64,000 nucleotides of DNA from Caballeronia sp. INDeC2 (lineage in GTDB: Bacteria > Pseudomonadota > Gammaproteobacteria > Burkholderiales > Burkholderiaceae), in contig NZ_JALQDG010000026.1 of the NCBI RefSeq assembly GCF_023631325.1, positions 1-64,000 of the forward strand, in the 5' to 3' direction. A program made the position numbers and the translations under genes. The notes under the pieces were generated by a model that was not told where the DNA came from, did not search any database, and saw only the letters and a program-made list of their open reading frames with translations. Positions 60,895 through 64,000 of this stretch are shown in pieces. Each line of letters begins with the position of its first letter. Within the stretch, counting starts at the first letter, position 1.

Positions 60895-62120
60895 ACGCGC
60901 GGCTCGCGTGCGTGATCGTCCTGCTGGCGTGTCTGCCTGGCCTCTCCAACGCGCAAACGAACGCCGCTCGCGGCGAGTATCTCGTGCGCGCGGGCGGCTG
61001 CATGAGTTGCCATACCGCCGATCCCGCGCGGCCGTTCGCGGGCGGCAGGCCGATCGCGACGCCGTTCGGCAACGTATTCGCGCCGAACATCACGAGCGAT
61101 CGCGACACGGGCATCGGCGCATGGACCGACCCGCAGTTCATCCGCGCGATGCGCGAGGGCATCGGCCGCAACGGCGAGCGGCTCTATCCCGCGTTTCCGT
61201 ACACCGCCTACACGCTGCTTTCCGACGACGATCTCCTCGCGGTGCGCGCGTATCTCGCGACCGTGCCGCCCGTGCGCGCCGCGCCGCCGCGCAACACGCT
61301 CTCGTTTCCGTTCGACCAGCGCTGGCTGATGACGCTGTGGAACCTGTTCAATTTCTCGCCGGGACGCTTCGTGCCCGATCCGTCGAAAAGCGCGGAGTGG
61401 AATCGCGGCGCGTATCTCGCCGAAGGGCTCGGGCATTGCGGCGAATGCCACACGCCGCGCAACTGGCTCGGCGGATTGAATCGAAGCGAGCGTCTTGGCG
61501 GCGCGACGATAGCGGGCTGGCGGGCCGGCAATCTCACGCCCGAGCGCGTCGCGGGCATCGGCGCATGGCGTGACGACGAACTGGTGCGCTTTTTGTCGAC
61601 GGGCGCGGCGCCCGGCCGCGCCTACGCGCTCGGACCAATGGCCGAAGTCGTCGCTACGAGCACGCAATTTCTGACGACCGCCGATCTACGCGCGGTGATC
61701 GCGTATCTGCGTGGCGTGCCGCCGATCGCGGTGAAGGACGCGCGCGTGCGCACGAGCTTCGGCCGCCCCGCACGCACGGACGTCACGGCGATCGATAGCG
61801 AAGGCGCGCGGCTCTACGCCGCCGCGTGCGGCAGTTGCCACGGCACGACCGGCGAGGGCAGCAAGCCGTTTCCGTCGCTGGTACGCGACGGCGTCACGGG
61901 CGCGCTGGGTACGGCGACGACGAGCAATCTCGTCCTCGTGATCCTGCATGGCGTGAATCGCCAGACGCGCGATGCCGACGCACAGATGCCCGCGTTCGGC
62001 CCGCAAATGACGGACGAACAGATCGCCGTGCTGAGCAATTTCATCACGCGCCAGTTCGGCGATCCGCGCGCGACGACCGATGCAAAAGCGGTCGCGCGGC
62101 TGCGCTCGATCGCGCAATAA
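60891..62120 (+). CDS. Triheme cytochrome c subunit of sugar dehydrogenase
   Basis: 409 aa with a Sec signal (residues 1-22, [17 protein letters not shown]) and three CxxCH haem sites: CMSCH (Cys37), CGECH (Cys183), CGSCH (Cys313). Candidate axial methionines include QMPAF. This is the electron-accepting beta subunit that passes electrons to ubiquinone at the inner membrane. The ATG overlaps the flavin-subunit stop by ATGA, so production is coupled. Confidence 0.92.
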   Translation: MNARLACVIVLLACLPGLSNAQTNAARGEYLVRAGGCMSCHTADPARPFAGGRPIATPFGNVFAPNITSDRDTGIGAWTDPQFIRAMREGIGRNGERLYPAFPYTAYTLLSDDDLLAVRAYLATVPPVRAAPPRNTLSFPFDQRWLMTLWNLFNFSPGRFVPDPSKSAEWNRGAYLAEGLGHCGECHTPRNWLGGLNRSERLGGATIAGWRAGNLTPERVAGIGAWRDDELVRFLSTGAAPGRAYALGPMAEVVATSTQFLTTADLRAVIAYLRGVPPIAVKDARVRTSFGRPARTDVTAIDSEGARLYAAACGSCHGTTGEGSKPFPSLVRDGVTGALGTATTSNLVLVILHGVNRQTRDADAQMPAFGPQMTDEQIAVLSNFITRQFGDPRATTDAKAVARLRSIAQ

Positions 62121-62273
62121 ATACGTGTAGAACAGACATCGCGCGGCAGCTTTTACGCGCGCAGCGAGCGCGCCGGTAACGCCGTTGTAACGAGTGTGGA
62201 TGCGGCTTGCGGATTGCTTGCAAAAGCGATCCACCCCTCACACGTTGTCATTGACGAGCGCTATCATCGGCTC

Positions 62274-63011
62274 ATGAATGGTCCTACCTATCCTATCGTC
62301 TGCAGGCATCCTGCCAATGACATCGGCCGCGATTTCGTGGTCGGCGATCTGCATGGCTGCATGGATGCGCTGCGTTATCTTCTGCACGAAATCGGTTTCG
62401 ACGGTGCGCGCGACCGGCTGTTCTCAGTCGGCGATCTGGTCGATCGCGGCACGGACTCGCTCGCGGCGATCGATCTCATCGACAAGCCGTGGTTCTATCC
62501 CGTGCTCGGCAATCATGAGGATTCGCTGATCTCCGTCGCGACGGGCGCGATGCGCCGTCAGTCGTGGTACGGGATCGGCGGCGCGTGGGCCGAAGCCGTC
62601 ACCGACGACCAGCTCGCCGCGCTTGCGGCGCGGCTCGCGAAGTTGCCGCTCGTGCGCGTCGTGGGCGAGGGCGAACGGCGCTTCAACGTGCTGCACGCGG
62701 AGTTTTTCGGCAACGATGCCGAACTCGACGCCGGCGATTTCCACGAAGACGTGCGCAGCCAGATTCTGTGGGGCCGCGGCCTCGCGCTCGGTCACGCGGA
62801 CCCGCAGCAACAGCTCGGGCTATCGCCGACGTACTGCGGCCATACACCGACGCGCGCGGTGAAGCAGATCGGCTCGCAGATTTACATCGATACGTGCGCG
62901 TTCGCGCCGGAAGGCCGGCTCACGATCGTTCAGGCCGGCACCGAGGAGCGCTGGTCCGTGAAGGAGCGCTGGGCCGCCTCCGAAGGCGCGCGCGAACTCG
63001 CGTTGCCCTGA
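62274..63011 (+). CDS. PPP-type metallophosphatase (Ser/Thr protein phosphatase-like)
   Basis: 245 aa from ATG 62274; an upstream in-frame start at 62196 would add 26 residues unlike the family. Metallophosphoesterase motifs in order: FVVGDLHGCMDALR, SVGDLVDRGTDSLA, PVLGNHEDSLI, and YCGHTPTR, as in PrpA/PrpB and the lambda phosphatase. Likely dephosphorylates protein or nucleotide substrates in the cytosol. No ribosome binding site is plain. It stands alone, 153 bp after the dehydrogenase genes. Confidence 0.88.
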   Translation: MNGPTYPIVCRHPANDIGRDFVVGDLHGCMDALRYLLHEIGFDGARDRLFSVGDLVDRGTDSLAAIDLIDKPWFYPVLGNHEDSLISVATGAMRRQSWYGIGGAWAEAVTDDQLAALAARLAKLPLVRVVGEGERRFNVLHAEFFGNDAELDAGDFHEDVRSQILWGRGLALGHADPQQQLGLSPTYCGHTPTRAVKQIGSQIYIDTCAFAPEGRLTIVQAGTEERWSVKERWAASEGARELALP

Positions 63012-63061
63012 CTTCTTCGACCGATTGGCGCCGCCGGGCGCTGCGGCACGCACGTTGCTCG

Positions 63062-64000
63062 ATGCATCGCCATCACTCGAAGATCAAACAGGCGAGGCGA
63101 GCGGTGGCCAGAATCGGAACGAACAGGGAGACGGGCGGCGGAGCCAGCGTTGCTCCGACAGGCGGCGTGCAGGGCTGCCCCGAGGATTTGCCGCCGGGCC
63201 TGCGCTACATGGACGATTCGCGGCGCGGCTACACGCGCGAGTGGATCGACGGCGCATTCGCGTACTTCAACACGCAAGGCAAGCGGATCGACGACGAAGC
63301 CGAGATTCGTCGCATCAACGCGCTCGCCATTCCGCCCGCATATACCGATGTCTGGATCTGCCCCGACGCGCGCGGCCATCTTCAGGCGACCGGACGCGAC
63401 GCGCGCGGGCGCAAGCAATACCGCTATCACCAGCAATGGCGCGAAACCCGCGACGCCAACAAGTACGAGCGCATGCTCGCGTTTTCCGCGGTGCTGCCGA
63501 AGCTGCGTTCGCGCGTTGCGCGCGATCTGTCGCTCGACGGCATGCCGCGCAACAAGGTGCTCGCGACCGTCGTGCGTTTGCTCGACACGACGCTCATTCG
63601 AGTCGGCAGCGAGGAGTACGCGCGCGAGAACCGCTCGTACGGGCTGACGACGCTGAGAAAGCGCCATCTGAAAGTGTCGTCGGGGACGCTGCGGTTCAGA
63701 TTTCGCGGCAAGAGCGGCATCGAGCACGATGTCTCGGTGAGCGACGCGCGGGTCGCGCGCATCGTCAAGCGCTGCATGGACTTGCCGGGACAGGATCTCT
63801 TCCAGTATCTCGATGCCGATGGCACGCGCCATTCGGTCTCGTCATCCGATATCAACGATTATTTGCGCGAGATCACGGGCGCCGACTTCACCGCGAAGGA
63901 CTATCGCACGTGGGCGGGCAGCGTGTTCGCGCTCGCGGCGCTGCGACGGCTGAAATGGGAGACGGTGACGGAGGCGCGCAAGCATGTCGTCGGCACGATC
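63062..64000 (+). CDS. DNA topoisomerase IB, N-terminal part (cut by window end)
   Basis: 313 codons, open to the end of the window. From LRYMDDSRRGYTREWIDGAF through RRINALAIPPAYTDVWICPD, QYRYHQQWRETRDANKYERM, LIRVGSEEYARENRSYGLTT and FRGKSGIEHDVSV to SSSDINDYLREITGADFTAK, DYRTWAGSVFALAALRRL it follows the poxvirus-type (type IB) bacterial topoisomerase, which relaxes supercoils through a 3'-phosphotyrosine. Catalytic Arg in IRVGSEEYARENRSYG is present; the active Tyr lies beyond the window. Start is uncertain: ATG 63062 or GTG 63104, the latter with AGGCGAG upstream. Confidence 0.88.
   Translation, partial: MHRHHSKIKQARRAVARIGTNRETGGGASVAPTGGVQGCPEDLPPGLRYMDDSRRGYTREWIDGAFAYFNTQGKRIDDEAEIRRINALAIPPAYTDVWICPDARGHLQATGRDARGRKQYRYHQQWRETRDANKYERMLAFSAVLPKLRSRVARDLSLDGMPRNKVLATVVRLLDTTLIRVGSEEYARENRSYGLTTLRKRHLKVSSGTLRFRFRGKSGIEHDVSVSDARVARIVKRCMDLPGQDLFQYLDADGTRHSVSSSDINDYLREITGADFTAKDYRTWAGSVFALAALRRLKWETVTEARKHVVGTI

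Noticed and set aside
62121..62273. GCGCGC-AGCGA-GCGCGC inverted repeat as a terminator after the cytochrome gene
   Set aside because: No U-tract follows and such GC runs are frequent in this DNA.

Overview
This window comes from a GC-rich (mid-60s % GC by eye) beta-proteobacterium of the family Burkholderiaceae, most likely Paraburkholderia, Caballeronia or Burkholderia sensu lato. The evidence is the gene order sdhB-sdhE-gltA / leuCDB-asd-fimV-truA-trpF-trpB-DNA methyltransferase-trpA-accD-folC-SPOR-cvpA-purF-metZ, which is characteristic of these bacteria, together with the protein sequences themselves. The genus call is inference. No rRNA, tRNA, CRISPR array or intact insertion sequence was seen.

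Region 1 (1-20,735, all + except a toxin-antitoxin relic) is core metabolism. It holds the end of the succinate dehydrogenase operon, citrate synthase, leucine biosynthesis (leuC, leuD, leuB), aspartate semialdehyde dehydrogenase, a FimV-like cell-pole protein, tRNA pseudouridine synthase, three trp genes interrupted by an orphan DNA methyltransferase, accD, folC, a DedD-like SPOR protein, cvpA, purF and metZ. A mazEF relic (internal deletion in the antitoxin, stop codon in the toxin) lies between gltA and leuC.

Region 2 (20,740-33,618, all -) starts with an AraC regulator and an FKBP isomerase. It continues into a Wzx/Wzy-type exopolysaccharide locus: flippase, three GT-B glycosyltransferases, a clan GH-A type glycoside hydrolase, a Wzc-type co-polymerase/tyrosine kinase, a small zinc-ribbon protein and a Wzy-like polymerase. 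No initiating sugar-phosphate transferase, outer-membrane exporter or Wzb phosphatase is present here. The locus has long AT-richer non-coding gaps on both sides of wzx. An orphan histidine kinase with an eroded ATPase domain and a CNNM/CorC-like membrane protein follow on the + strand.

Region 3 (37,161-57,722, all -) is a contiguous alpha-glucan/trehalose island: glgA, glgE (with a large extra N-terminal domain), treS-maltokinase fusion, glgB, glgX, treZ, malQ and treY. It encodes both directions of glucan-trehalose exchange: trehalose to maltose to maltose-1-phosphate to glucan (TreS, Mak, GlgE, GlgB), and glucan back to trehalose (GlgX, TreY, TreZ), with MalQ recycling short maltodextrins. 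No glgC, glgP or otsAB is present in the window.

Region 4 (58,015-64,000) has a DUF1345 membrane protein, a three-subunit periplasmic FAD sugar dehydrogenase (small subunit, GMC/FAD subunit with a Cys cluster, triheme cytochrome c), a metallophosphatase and the start of a type IB topoisomerase cut by the window end.

The most interesting non-gene signal is a family of about 75-91 bp imperfect palindromes, present three times (20,740; 37,050; 46,554), each at the 3' end of a gene.
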